Notes under the pieces: model-generated | What the model saw: only the letters and a program-made list of their open reading frames with translations | Database searches by the model: none | What the model was told of the DNA's origin: nothing | Translations under genes and position numbers: made by a program | Assembly: GCA_007571275.1 (NCBI GenBank) | Contig: RKRS01000251.1 | Location: 1 to 22,336, forward strand | Direction of reading: 5' to 3' | DNA from: Dehalococcoidia bacterium | GTDB lineage: Bacteria > Chloroflexota > Dehalococcoidia > Bin125 | DNA length: 22,336 nt | Part shown: piece by piece, positions 14,501 through 22,336 of the stretch | How the letters are laid out: each line of letters opens with the position of its first letter | Numbering within the stretch: position 1 is the stretch's first letter

Positions 14501-16714
14501 ATGAGCAACGGGCACAGCAGAGGAGACCAACCCCTCTGGGCGCATTCGAGGAACCAGGGCGGAGATCGACACCGTCTCGTCGATCATCTGCGAAATGTCG
14601 CCAACCTTGCTCGTGAGCGCGCCGCTCCCTTTGCGGGTGGCGACCTAGCGTTCCTGGCCGGTCTTTGGCATGACGCGGGCAAGGCCGACCCCGCATGGCA
14701 GCGATACCTCAGCGAAAGCGAAGAAGGAGCCAGGCGGCGAGGCACAGGCCCCGATCACAAATATGCTGGAGTTCTACTCGCTGAAGAAGCGGGCCAGATG
14801 CCGGTTGGCCTGCTGATCCATGCGCATCATGGTGGTCTACAGCACCCGCAGCGAGACTTCCGTCCCTGGCTGGAGGAACACCGCTTGCTTCCTGGCCCCC
14901 GAGCGGCACTCGAAGCATTGACGGCGGAGATGCCTGAGTTGAAAAATCAGCCGGCGCCGGCGCTACCACCGCACGCCAACCAGGATCCGTTGGCGGCAGA
15001 GTTCTTTCTACGGATGATCTACTCCGCGCTTGTCGATGCGGATAGCCTCGACACCGAATCCCACATGCAGAGCAGCGCATCCGCTGCACGAGGTAGCTCG
15101 CTGGCTCTCGCGGAACTCTGGGATCGCTACGAGGCCTTCCTCGCTAAGGAGCTGGCCCCGGCAGATACCATCGTCAATCATGTTCGCCACGAAGTATACG
15201 AGGAGTGCCTACGCGCTGCGCGCATCCCTGGCGGCATGTTCCGGCTCACTGTTCCCACCGGGGGCGGCAAGACGCGTTCTGCTATGGCATTCGCCCTGCG
15301 CCATGGCATTGAGCAAGGGATGCGGCGGATCGTGGTGGCCGTTCCTTTTATGACCATTACTCAGCAGACTGCCGGTGTCTACCGCAGCATGTTCGAGCAT
15401 GGGTATGAGGATGCTGGACGAGTCGTACTCGAACATCACTCAGCTGGAGTAGAAGCAGCTACTGAGGTCGGCGACGGCCCCGAACCGAGCGAAGTTTGGC
15501 AGCGCTGCGCAGCGGAAAACTGGGATGCGCCAATTGTCGTGACCACGACGGTCCAGCTGTTCGAGAGCCTCTTCTCAAATCGACGAAGCAAAACTCGGAA
15601 ACTCCACAACCTTGCCGGCAGCGTGATCATTCTCGACGAAGCCCAGGCATTGCCGGCTGACCTGTTGTCTCCAATTCTCGACGGTCTCCGTCAGCTCACC
15701 GAGCACTATGGCGCCAGCGTTGTGCTCTCAACAGCCACGCAACCAGCCTTCGAGCAGATCAGCGAATTCAGAGAGATCAAGGCGCACGAGATTGTGCCCC
15801 AGCATGCGCGCCACTTTGAGAGCCTCAAACGCGTCGCATACGATTTCTCCAAGTCCAGTGAACCAAATGAATGGGGCGATGTAGCTGCATGGATGCGCGA
15901 ACAGTCGCACGCGCTCACGATCGTCAATACCAAGCGTCATGCGATGGAGCTACTTGATGCCCTGGATGACCCACACGCCCTACACCTTTCAACGTTGCTT
16001 TGCCACGCGCACCGCAGCGAAGTGCTGCATGAGATTAGGCAGCGACTGACGAGTGGGGTCCCGTGTCGTGTTGTCAGCACACAGGTGGTTGAGGCGGGAG
16101 TTGACCTCGATTTTCCGAGGGTTTTCCGCGCCGAGGCGCCGCTCGACTCCATTATTCAGGCAGCTGGCCGTTGCAATCGCGAAGGGCGCCGCCAACTGGG
16201 ACGTGTCGTGGTGTTCAGGCCACCGAACGACGCATCGCCTCCCGGCGTCTACCGCTCAGGTCGCGACCTCGCGCGCGTGGTTCGCGGGCTACCCGGTTTC
16301 GACCCGAATGACCCCGGGGCCATTGAGCAGTACTTCGAGTGGTTATTCGGTATGGCAGTGGACCCCGATCGGCATGGCATTCAGCAACGCCGCGAGCATC
16401 TCGATTATCCGGAGGTCGCGAAGCGGTTCCGCATGATTGAGGATGACGCGTGCAATGTGATCGTGGACTATCCCGAACATGACGTGCCCAAGATCGATCG
16501 CCTCGTTGGGCAACTCCGGGGCCGAGAGCGTCCAGCCCGGGATATCCTGCGCGACCTGCAGCCCCACATGGTCTCGCTCTACCAGCGTGAGTACGAACAA
16601 CGCCGGAAGGCGCAGATCCTTGAGGAAGTCATGCCCGGTGTCGGTCGTTGGCCTCGGGGGTACTATGATCGGGTGCGTGGTATCAGCATGACAGACCCTG
16701 AGCTGATCGTCTGA
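14501..16714 (+). CDS. cas3: CRISPR-associated helicase/nuclease Cas3, type I-C
   Basis: ATG 14501 follows GGAG (14491-14494) at 6 bases; 737 residues, normal for I-C Cas3 with an N-terminal HD nuclease. HD domain: H29, H57-D58 in WHDAGK, and the later DHKYAG and HAHHGG histidines. Superfamily 2 helicase: VPTGGGKT (251-258, Walker A), DEAQ (379-382), STATQ (motif III), STQVVEAGVDLD (motif V) and QAAGRCNREG (553-562, motif VI). Cas3 is recruited to target-bound Cascade, unwinds the non-target strand and cuts it. It is the first gene of the operon; the next gene starts 25 bases after its stop. All key residues appear intact. I found no convincing promoter in the 193 bases upstream. Confidence 0.97.
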   Translation: MSNGHSRGDQPLWAHSRNQGGDRHRLVDHLRNVANLARERAAPFAGGDLAFLAGLWHDAGKADPAWQRYLSESEEGARRRGTGPDHKYAGVLLAEEAGQMPVGLLIHAHHGGLQHPQRDFRPWLEEHRLLPGPRAALEALTAEMPELKNQPAPALPPHANQDPLAAEFFLRMIYSALVDADSLDTESHMQSSASAARGSSLALAELWDRYEAFLAKELAPADTIVNHVRHEVYEECLRAARIPGGMFRLTVPTGGGKTRSAMAFALRHGIEQGMRRIVVAVPFMTITQQTAGVYRSMFEHGYEDAGRVVLEHHSAGVEAATEVGDGPEPSEVWQRCAAENWDAPIVVTTTVQLFESLFSNRRSKTRKLHNLAGSVIILDEAQALPADLLSPILDGLRQLTEHYGASVVLSTATQPAFEQISEFREIKAHEIVPQHARHFESLKRVAYDFSKSSEPNEWGDVAAWMREQSHALTIVNTKRHAMELLDALDDPHALHLSTLLCHAHRSEVLHEIRQRLTSGVPCRVVSTQVVEAGVDLDFPRVFRAEAPLDSIIQAAGRCNREGRRQLGRVVVFRPPNDASPPGVYRSGRDLARVVRGLPGFDPNDPGAIEQYFEWLFGMAVDPDRHGIQQRREHLDYPEVAKRFRMIEDDACNVIVDYPEHDVPKIDRLVGQLRGRERPARDILRDLQPHMVSLYQREYEQRRKAQILEEVMPGVGRWPRGYYDRVRGISMTDPELIV

Positions 16715-16739
16715 CGGCCCAGCCGAATGGAGAGAGCCT

Positions 16740-17393
16740 GTGGACCGTGAACCGACGCCGCTCGCAGTCAAGTTCTGGGGTGAATACGCGTGCTTCACCA
16801 GGCCGGAAATGAAGGTTGAGCGCGTGACTTACCCGGTCATGACGCCATCAGCTGCGCGTGGGGCGCTAGAGGCGATCTTCTGGAAGCCTCAAGTAGCTTG
16901 GCGCATTGAGGAGATCCGCGTCCTCAAGCCGATTGCATACGCTTCGATCCTACGAAATGAAATCAACGATCGGCAAAGCGACCGCTCAGCTCGGAGCTGG
17001 GTAGACACCGGTGGCGGTTACGACGCAGCATCGAACCGCACTCAGCGTCACACGTTCGCGCTTCGAGATGTCGCTTACGTCGTGCGCGCCCAACTTGTCC
17101 TCCTGGATGGCGCTGATGACGACATCGCGAAGTACCGGGATCAGTTCCGGCGACGTGTTGCCTCCGGACGCTGCTTTGCCACGCCCTATCTGGGATGCCG
17201 AGAGTTCAGCGCAGCATTCGGTGAACCGGATCCTGACGAATTGCCGATCGACCGGAGCGAGGAACTGGGGCTCATGCTGCTCGATATTGACTACGACGGT
17301 GACGGGAGCGGCCGGGGCGTACCGCGGTTCTTCCGCGCCTCACTTGAAGGTGGTGTGCTGCACGTTCCGGATCGCTTTGCCGGAGCCGCGTGA
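16740..17393 (+). CDS. cas5c: Cas5c (Cas5d), crRNA-processing Cascade subunit
   Basis: GTG start at 16740 with GGAGAGAG just upstream; 217 residues, normal length. The N-terminal VKFWGEYACFTRPEMKVERV, then YPVMTPSAARGALEAIFWKP, is the diagnostic opening of the Cas5 type I-C family, and NRTQRHTFALRDVAY (from residue 99) is its conserved middle block. In type I-C, which lacks Cas6, Cas5c is the endoribonuclease that cuts pre-crRNA in the repeat and stays on the 5' handle; the Arg103-His104 pair lies near where the family's catalytic Lys/His are expected. Its stop overlaps the ATG of cas8c in TGATG, indicating translational coupling. Confidence 0.95.
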   Translation: MDREPTPLAVKFWGEYACFTRPEMKVERVTYPVMTPSAARGALEAIFWKPQVAWRIEEIRVLKPIAYASILRNEINDRQSDRSARSWVDTGGGYDAASNRTQRHTFALRDVAYVVRAQLVLLDGADDDIAKYRDQFRRRVASGRCFATPYLGCREFSAAFGEPDPDELPIDRSEELGLMLLDIDYDGDGSGRGVPRFFRASLEGGVLHVPDRFAGAA

Positions 17394-19132
17394 TGTTGCT
17401 GACCAAACTCAAGGAGTACGCAGACGAGCGGATCGAAGAACAACTTCCGCCCCTCTACGCCAGCACTCCCGTTGCCTGGGTCATCATGCTTGATTCTGAG
17501 GGTCGAGTACTCTCGCCGGAGCCGATATCACGTATCGACCAAAGCACCACTCGAGGGAAACGCGGCCGCGACATGATCGCGCCTGAAGTGCAGCGCTCGT
17601 CTGCGATCAAGCCGCTCTTGCTCGCGGACACCAGTGAGTACAGCTTTGGGCAAGGGGCAGCTCGAGCACACAAGAGACACGATGCTTACCGCAAACTTCT
17701 GGAACGCTGCGCCAACGAGACCGAAGAGCCTGCTGTCATCGCTGTGAAGCGGTTCTATGAGCATGGCGGCGTTGCGCAACTCGACCTTGGCGACGAATGG
17801 GACAACAAGCTGAAGGTCACCTTTGAGGTGCTCCTAGACAACGGTGAGCGGCAGCGGCCGATAGACCTACCGGCAGTGCAAGCTTTCTGGCTAGCTGTCA
17901 ACAATCCCATCACGGACAACCGTGATCAATGCCTCGTCTGCGGGGAAACAAAACCTGTGCTCGATCGCCTGCAGGGGAAGATCAAGGGAATTCGCGGCGG
18001 TCAGTCCTCAGGTACGTCGATCATCTCAGCCAATGCTTCGGCATTCGAGTCATACGGGCTGAAGGCGTCACGGGTCGCACCGACATGCCGCGAGTGCGGC
18101 GAGGCATTCACGAGGGCGCTCAACCACTTGCTCGCAAGTGATAGCAGCCGTATCGGAGTCGCGGATGCGACGTTCGTCTTCTGGACGCGCGAGAAGGTTG
18201 CATTCGACTTTGGTTCGTTCATGCGGGAGCCGGATCCGAGTGAAGTCAGAACATTAATCGATTCGGTCCGTCGGGGTGCAAGGCCCGTGCCGCAGGAGGG
18301 GTCAGCATTTTACGCCGCTTCACTCTCGGCGAGTGGTGGGCGCGCTGTGGTCCGCGACTGGATCGACACGACAGTTGGCGACGTCAAGGAGAGCGTCACT
18401 AGGTGGTTCACGCTCCAACAGATCGCTGACCCGCGGAATGAGGACCCGGCAGGCGTGAGTCCTCGCCCGCTCAGTCTTTTTCAACTCGCAACGTCGACGG
18501 TACGAACAGCGAACGACCTTCCGGTCACGACGTCCAGATTGCTATTCAGGGTGGCGTTGTCCGGCACGCCGATCCCAATGGAGCTTGCATATCAGGCTGT
18601 GCGACGCTGCCGTGCGGAGCGGGGGGTCACCAGACCCCGAGCAGCTCTGATCAAGCTCACCCTACTCAGCCAGGAACCACATCTCTCTCAGGAGGACTAC
18701 ATGGTTGCACTTGAGGTCGATCATCCCTCACCGGCCTACCACTGTGGGCGCCTACTCGCCGTCATCGAAGAAGTCCAGCGTGCCGCACTACCGAATGTGA
18801 AGGCGACCATCGTAGACCGGTACTACGGGGCTGCGTCATCCACTCCGTCAATCGTCTTCGGCGTCCTCCTGCGCGGCGCGCAACCTCACCTGGCACGGCT
18901 TGAGCGAGACAAACGTGGTGCGTACGTCAACCTGCAGCGCCGCCTAGAAGATGTCATGGGGCAGATCGGCGACTGGCCGACGACGTTGGCTCTGAAGGAG
19001 CAGGCGTTATTTTCATTGGGCTACTACCACCAACGCGCCTACGAGCGTGCCGAGATCATCGGTCGTCGCAATCGAGCGGGAACCGGACCCAACTCAGGCG
19101 ACGAAACTGCAGCAGAGGAATCAGCACAATGA
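17393..19132 (+). CDS. cas8c: Cas8c (Csd1), Cascade large subunit
   Basis: ATG 17393 overlaps the cas5c stop (TGATG); GTG 17390 in the same frame would add one residue. 579 residues, close to the family's usual size. The N-terminal LLTKLKEYADE and PPLYASTPVAWVIML, and the central IKGIRGGQSSGTSIISANAS with AFESYGLKAS, are Csd1 signatures. Cas8c recognises the PAM and supports R-loop formation in the I-C effector. Two Cys pairs, C180/C183 (CLVCGE) and C232/C235 (CRECGE), flank this block and should bind zinc; many Csd1 proteins lack complete pairs here. The last 143 codons also encode Cas11c from an internal start at 18701. The stop overlaps the ATG of cas7 in ATGA. Confidence 0.95.
   Translation: MLLTKLKEYADERIEEQLPPLYASTPVAWVIMLDSEGRVLSPEPISRIDQSTTRGKRGRDMIAPEVQRSSAIKPLLLADTSEYSFGQGAARAHKRHDAYRKLLERCANETEEPAVIAVKRFYEHGGVAQLDLGDEWDNKLKVTFEVLLDNGERQRPIDLPAVQAFWLAVNNPITDNRDQCLVCGETKPVLDRLQGKIKGIRGGQSSGTSIISANASAFESYGLKASRVAPTCRECGEAFTRALNHLLASDSSRIGVADATFVFWTREKVAFDFGSFMREPDPSEVRTLIDSVRRGARPVPQEGSAFYAASLSASGGRAVVRDWIDTTVGDVKESVTRWFTLQQIADPRNEDPAGVSPRPLSLFQLATSTVRTANDLPVTTSRLLFRVALSGTPIPMELAYQAVRRCRAERGVTRPRAALIKLTLLSQEPHLSQEDYMVALEVDHPSPAYHCGRLLAVIEEVQRAALPNVKATIVDRYYGAASSTPSIVFGVLLRGAQPHLARLERDKRGAYVNLQRRLEDVMGQIGDWPTTLALKEQALFSLGYYHQRAYERAEIIGRRNRAGTGPNSGDETAAEESAQ
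18701..19132 (+). CDS. cas11c: Cas11c small subunit, internal start within cas8c
   Basis: Inside cas8c and in the same frame, AGGAGG (18690-18695) lies 5 bases before ATG 18701, a consensus Shine-Dalgarno at optimal spacing. The product is 143 residues, equal to Cas8c from residue 437 onward, and appears largely helical. It is established for type I-C, I-B and I-D systems that the small subunit Cas11 is translated from an internal site near the 3' end of the cas8/cas10 gene and lines the Cascade belly beside Cas7. Position, frame and size all fit; translation itself is inferred. Confidence 0.8.
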   Translation: MVALEVDHPSPAYHCGRLLAVIEEVQRAALPNVKATIVDRYYGAASSTPSIVFGVLLRGAQPHLARLERDKRGAYVNLQRRLEDVMGQIGDWPTTLALKEQALFSLGYYHQRAYERAEIIGRRNRAGTGPNSGDETAAEESAQ

Positions 19133-20025
19133 CGAGGACTGCAAGCGTTGCGACCGACACCACCCGCCGCCACGACTTCGTCCTGCTCTTTGATGTACGC
19201 GATGGCAACCCAAACGGCGATCCTGACGCCGGCAACCTGCCACGCGTCGATCCCGAGACCATGCAGGGGCTGGTGACTGACGTCGCCATCAAACGCAAGG
19301 TGCGCGACTACGTTGATCTGGCCCACGGCAGCGGACGGTTCAAGGTCTATGTTCAACATGGCCAGTTCCTGGTAAGCCAACGCGCGCGTGTCTTTGGTGA
19401 GCGTGCAAACGGCACAGGGAAGCCTTTGCCTGACGAGGCGCAACGGTGGATGTGTGAGGAATTCTTCGACGTCCGCATGTTTGGCGCCGTGATGTCCATG
19501 CGCGAACACAACGCCGGACAGGTGCGCGGACCGATGCAGCTCACCTTCGCCCGCTCTATCGATCCCATCATCCCCCTTGATTCGAGCATCGTCGGACCAG
19601 CTCAAAACTCAGGCGACGTGAACCGTGAGGACACCGCAGGACAGGCGACGAACTACGGGACGATGGGACGTAAATCTACGGTTCCCTACGGCTTGTATCG
19701 GGCGCATGGCTTCTTCAACCCGCACTTCGCATCGAAAACGGGTGTCGACAGTGATGATCTCGCGCTCTTCTGGAGCGCCCTGGAAATGATGTGGGATGTG
19801 GACCGCTCTGCTGCGCGCGGCGAGATGGCATGTCGGGGTCTCTACGTTTTCAGCCATGACAGCAAGCTGGGCAATGCAGCAGCACACCGGCTCTTCGATC
19901 TCGTCCAGACACCGCCCAGTGCATCCACCGCGCCACGCCTGTTTTCGAACTACGATGTCAGTCGGCCGCCCGACGGTCCAGTCGCGGGCATGTCCGGAGT
20001 CACGCTCACGACGTTGGTGGGATGA
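19129..20025 (+). CDS. cas7c: Cas7c (Csd2), Cascade backbone subunit
   Basis: ATG 19129 overlaps the cas8c stop by 4 bases (ATGA); 298 residues, normal for Csd2. The opening block FDVRDGNPNGDPDAGNLPRV, then DPETMQGLVTDVAIKRKVRD, is the hallmark of the I-C Cas7 family. Further conserved segments are the DVRMFGAVMS strand, the RGPMQLTFARSIDPI strand and the KSTVPYGLYRAHGFFNPHFA segment. Cas7 binds the crRNA spacer as a helical filament of several copies. No defects are visible. The stop is 3 bases before the ATG of cas4. Confidence 0.96.
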   Translation: MTRTASVATDTTRRHDFVLLFDVRDGNPNGDPDAGNLPRVDPETMQGLVTDVAIKRKVRDYVDLAHGSGRFKVYVQHGQFLVSQRARVFGERANGTGKPLPDEAQRWMCEEFFDVRMFGAVMSMREHNAGQVRGPMQLTFARSIDPIIPLDSSIVGPAQNSGDVNREDTAGQATNYGTMGRKSTVPYGLYRAHGFFNPHFASKTGVDSDDLALFWSALEMMWDVDRSAARGEMACRGLYVFSHDSKLGNAAAHRLFDLVQTPPSASTAPRLFSNYDVSRPPDGPVAGMSGVTLTTLVG

Positions 20026-20028
20026 TCG

Positions 20029-20703
20029 ATGTCCCCTTGGAGCGGCAACGTCACCTTGCCTTGGCATGAGCCCACGTTGCCGGATGTGCCGATCTCAGCG
20101 ATCGAGCACTTCTCGTATTGCCCACGCCAATGCGCTTTGATTCATGTTGAGCAAACTTTCGAGGAGAATGTCTATACCGTCCGCGGGAGGTTGGCTCACC
20201 AGCGCGTTGACAGCGGCGAGACGGAAAATCGACCTGATGTCCAGACACTGCGGAATCTCTCGCTGTGGTCGGAACGTTTTGGCTTGCGCGGCCGGTCAGA
20301 TCTTGTCGAGCTACACCCTGGTCGGCCGCCTTTCCCGGTTGAATACAAGGTCGGACGTAGACGACCACCTCACGCCGATCTTCAGCTCTGCGCACAGGCT
20401 CTGTGCCTGGAAGAGATGCTCGACGTCGAAATATCTGAAGGGGCTATCTATTCGCACGCCGAGCGGCGCCGTTACCTGATCGCGATCGACCAAGAGCTGC
20501 GGCAACAGACATTAGGTATTGTCAAGGAGATTCGGGAGCAACTCCGCCGGCAGGTCTTACCTCCGGCGATCGACGACGAGCGTTGCCCACCGTGCTCGCT
20601 CATTCATGCATGCCTGCCACAAGTAGCCGCCCAGCCACACCGCCTGCGTGGTATGCAAGGCGCTCTTTTCCGACCACTAACGCCATTGAACCAAGATGCA
20701 TGA
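20029..20703 (+). CDS. cas4: Cas4, adaptation nuclease with Fe-S cluster
   Basis: ATG 20029 with GGTGGG upstream; 224 residues. Cas4 is a RecB-like nuclease that trims prespacers and checks the PAM with Cas1-Cas2. Four cluster cysteines are present: C31 (SYCPRQC) and C186, C189, C195 (CPPCSLIHAC). The nuclease core has H57, D91 (GRSDLVEL), and E105-x-K107 (VEYK). All expected catalytic and cluster residues are present. Its last 8 bases overlap the start of cas1, so the two are likely coupled, fitting their joint work in a Cas4-Cas1 complex known for type I-C. Confidence 0.95.
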   Translation: MSPWSGNVTLPWHEPTLPDVPISAIEHFSYCPRQCALIHVEQTFEENVYTVRGRLAHQRVDSGETENRPDVQTLRNLSLWSERFGLRGRSDLVELHPGRPPFPVEYKVGRRRPPHADLQLCAQALCLEEMLDVEISEGAIYSHAERRRYLIAIDQELRQQTLGIVKEIREQLRRQVLPPAIDDERCPPCSLIHACLPQVAAQPHRLRGMQGALFRPLTPLNQDA

Positions 20704-21727
20704 GCTACTGAATACGCTGTACGTGACCACACAAGGCTCGGCGCTCCGGCTCGAAAGCGGCAGCGTGCGAGTAACGACCAAAGATGATCCCGGCACCCGT
20801 CTGCCACTCTCGCGGTTACAGGCGATTGTCATCTTTGGCCGGGTGTCCGTGACCACTCCGCTCATTCACCGCTGCGCGGATGATGGGCGTGATCTCATCT
20901 GGCTGACGGGGCGAGGTCGTTACCGGGCGCGACTAGTAGGCCGAACGCTCGGCAACGTGCTGCTGCGTCGTGCGCAGCACGAGGCGCTTGATGATCCAGG
21001 CCGCACAGCGACCATCGCCCGGCAGTTCGTCGCCGGGAAAGTGCAGAACGCTCGCCTGCTGTTGTTGCGCACGGCACGGGACAGCCCGAATGAAGACGAC
21101 GAAGTGGAACTCCGCCATGCTGCCGATACGCTGGGCGACCTGCTTGGCGACATTCGGGAGGCCGCGGACCTCAACATACTGCGCGGGCTTGAGGGAATCG
21201 CTGCCCGAAGGTATTTCGAAGTGTTCGGGAGGATGGTTCGCGGCGATCGGGCGGCACTCGCGCCCGAGGGACGAACTCGGCGCCCACCAAGAGATCGTGC
21301 GAATGCGCTGCTTTCCTTCTACTACGCACTGCTGCGGGCCGAGTGCGAGTCTGCATTGGAAGGGGTCGGACTCGATCCTCAGGTTGGATATCTGCATGGA
21401 CTTAGACCAGGTCGACCCGCACTGGCGCTTGACTTGATGGAAGAGCTTCGACCCGCCATTGCTGATCGGCTGGTGCTGCGTGTTATCAACCGACGCCAAA
21501 TCCGCTCCAACCACTTCGAAACAACATTGGGAGGAGCGGTCAGCTTGAACGAAGAGGGACGCAGGGCGGCCATCGCGGCCTATGAACGGCGAAAAGAGAC
21601 GATGGCGCCGCACCGGTTGCTCAAGCAGCCTATTCCAGTGGGGCTGCTCCCTCACGTGCAAGCACGACTGCTCGCGCGCCACCTACGTGGCGACATGCAG
21701 CACTACCTGCCATTCATCACGCGCTAA
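20696..21727 (+). CDS. cas1: Cas1 integrase, type I-C
   Basis: ATG 20696 lies inside the end of cas4; 343 residues, the usual I-C length. The N-terminal LNTLYVTTQGSALRLESGSV beta domain is followed by the helical integrase domain. Metal ligands are E166 (GLEGIAARRYF), H234 (GYLHGLRPGRP) and the acidic set D246/E249 in LALDLMEE. Cas1 with Cas2 inserts new spacers at the leader end of the array. No damage is visible. cas2 follows after 27 bases. Confidence 0.97.
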   Translation: MHELLNTLYVTTQGSALRLESGSVRVTTKDDPGTRLPLSRLQAIVIFGRVSVTTPLIHRCADDGRDLIWLTGRGRYRARLVGRTLGNVLLRRAQHEALDDPGRTATIARQFVAGKVQNARLLLLRTARDSPNEDDEVELRHAADTLGDLLGDIREAADLNILRGLEGIAARRYFEVFGRMVRGDRAALAPEGRTRRPPRDRANALLSFYYALLRAECESALEGVGLDPQVGYLHGLRPGRPALALDLMEELRPAIADRLVLRVINRRQIRSNHFETTLGGAVSLNEEGRRAAIAAYERRKETMAPHRLLKQPIPVGLLPHVQARLLARHLRGDMQHYLPFITR

Positions 21728-21754
21728 GCAAATTCGGAAACCGGCGGCGGGTAT

Positions 21755-22045
21755 ATGGAAATCCTCGTGACGTACGACGTTGCTACCGACGATGCGGCAG
21801 GCCGTAGACGATTGCGCCGCGTTGCCAAGGCATGTGAGGCATATGGCCAGCGTGTCCAGAAATCGGTGTTCGAGTGCGTGCTTGGTGACACTGACCTGGA
21901 GATACTGATCGCCCGCCTACGCTCGGAAATAGATGAACAGACTGACAGCATCCGCATCTATCACATCCGTGAACCGATCACCAAGAACCTGCAGACCTTC
22001 GGAGCGCGCCCGAGGTTCGATCAACGTGACCCGCTGGTGTTCTGA
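21755..22045 (+). CDS. cas2: Cas2, adaptation complex scaffold
   Basis: ATG 21755 with a GGCGGCGGG ribosome site; 96 residues, normal size. The opening MEILVTYDVATDD has the first-strand Asp (D8) of the ferredoxin-like fold, followed by RRLRRVAKACEAYGQRVQKS and VFECVL, the standard Cas2 blocks, and a short C-terminal tail. It dimerises and bridges two Cas1 dimers during spacer integration. It is the last cas gene; the leader and array begin directly downstream in the same orientation. Confidence 0.97.
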   Translation: MEILVTYDVATDDAAGRRRLRRVAKACEAYGQRVQKSVFECVLGDTDLEILIARLRSEIDEQTDSIRIYHIREPITKNLQTFGARPRFDQRDPLVF

Positions 22046-22224
22046 GGAGGAACCGCGCGAATCTCAGGCACTCATCACCAGGTAGGGGCGTCCGCGCTCA
22101 TTCTTGGGCCCCGGCGGAGCAGATCGCGTGGGAAAGGGGATGTGAGGGTGCTGCCTCGACGAGAAAATTGGACTAAATTCATCAGTGCCTACATCAAATC
22201 CCTGCCTGAGTAGGGTTCCGTAGG
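22046..22224 (+). promoter_or_regulatory. CRISPR leader
   Basis: The 179 bases between cas2 and the first repeat contain no ORF of note. The part nearest the array (about 22160-22200) is clearly AT-richer than its surroundings, as leaders usually are, and includes AAAATTGGACTAAATTC. The array promoter and Cas1-Cas2 docking sites are expected here; I could not pick a confident -35/-10 pair. Confidence 0.7.
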
Positions 22225-22336
22225 GCTGCGCCCGCCCTTCGGGGCGGGTGAGGATTGAAACGCGTATGGCGCGTGATTCTTCACGGCCACGTACCAGGCT
22301 GCGCCCGCCCTTCGGGGCGGGTGAGGATTGAAACGA
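22225..22336 (+). CRISPR. Start of type I-C CRISPR array, cut by window edge
   Basis: Two identical 37-base repeats (22225-22261 and 22298-22334) flank one 36-base spacer (22262-22297); two bases of the next spacer remain at the edge. Each repeat ends in GGATTGAAAC, typical of I-C and related repeats, and holds the hairpin CCCGCCC-TTCG-GGGCGGG, a 7-pair stem with a C(UUCG)G tetraloop. Both repeats also share one preceding G. The 11 bases from AGG onward would be the crRNA 5' handle after Cas5c cleavage at the stem base. Being next to the leader, this spacer should be the most recently acquired. Confidence 0.95.

Noticed and set aside
14201..14587. Minus-strand 128-codon ORF over the cas3 start region
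   Set aside because: It overlaps the PIN-like fragment and the cas3 start and shows no family features.

Overview
The window is high-GC bacterial DNA. The GC-rich codon use, the replication-relaxation-type protein, the SNF2-type element helicase and the secreted Ig/fibronectin-rich proteins would fit a Chloroflexota (Thermomicrobia- or Caldilinea-like) genome. That assignment is an inference from style, since no rRNA or other taxonomic marker is present.

Left part (1-14307) is an accessory region. It opens inside a SNF2-type helicase gene (1-2148) that ends in a strong hairpin. Two very large, clearly paralogous secreted proteins follow (2614-6402 and 7768-11802). Each has a signal peptide, a metzincin-like zinc-protease core, a fibronectin type III domain, repeated Cys-Trp-Cys Ig-like modules and a conserved C-terminal domain. 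The downstream copy has an intact HExxHxxGxxD zinc motif and Met-turn. The upstream copy has Gln in place of the second zinc His, so it may be a non-catalytic partner or a decaying copy. Between them lies gene debris: a frameshifted C-terminus of a type I restriction HsdR subunit, and the tail of a second unknown gene ended by a hairpin. Next come a candidate promoter/operator, a 40-codon ORF and two tandem paralogous helix-turn-helix genes. They converge on a minus-strand replication-relaxation-like gene interrupted by an in-frame TAG. A 5'-truncated PIN-nuclease-like fragment closes the region.

Right part (14501-22336) is a complete, apparently intact type I-C CRISPR-Cas locus on the + strand: cas3, cas5c, cas8c, cas7c, cas4, cas1, cas2, then a leader and the start of a CRISPR array (two repeats and one full 36-nt spacer before the window ends). 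Genes overlap or lie within about 30 bp of each other, consistent with one operon. Cas5c would process pre-crRNA, as there is no cas6. Cas5c, Cas7, Cas8c and Cas11c would form Cascade, Cas3 would degrade targets, and Cas4-Cas1-Cas2 would acquire spacers. A consensus Shine-Dalgarno sequence and ATG inside cas8c mark the separately translated small subunit Cas11c.

The most novel material is the pair of metzincin/Ig proteins with one altered active site. The best supported known system is the I-C locus.
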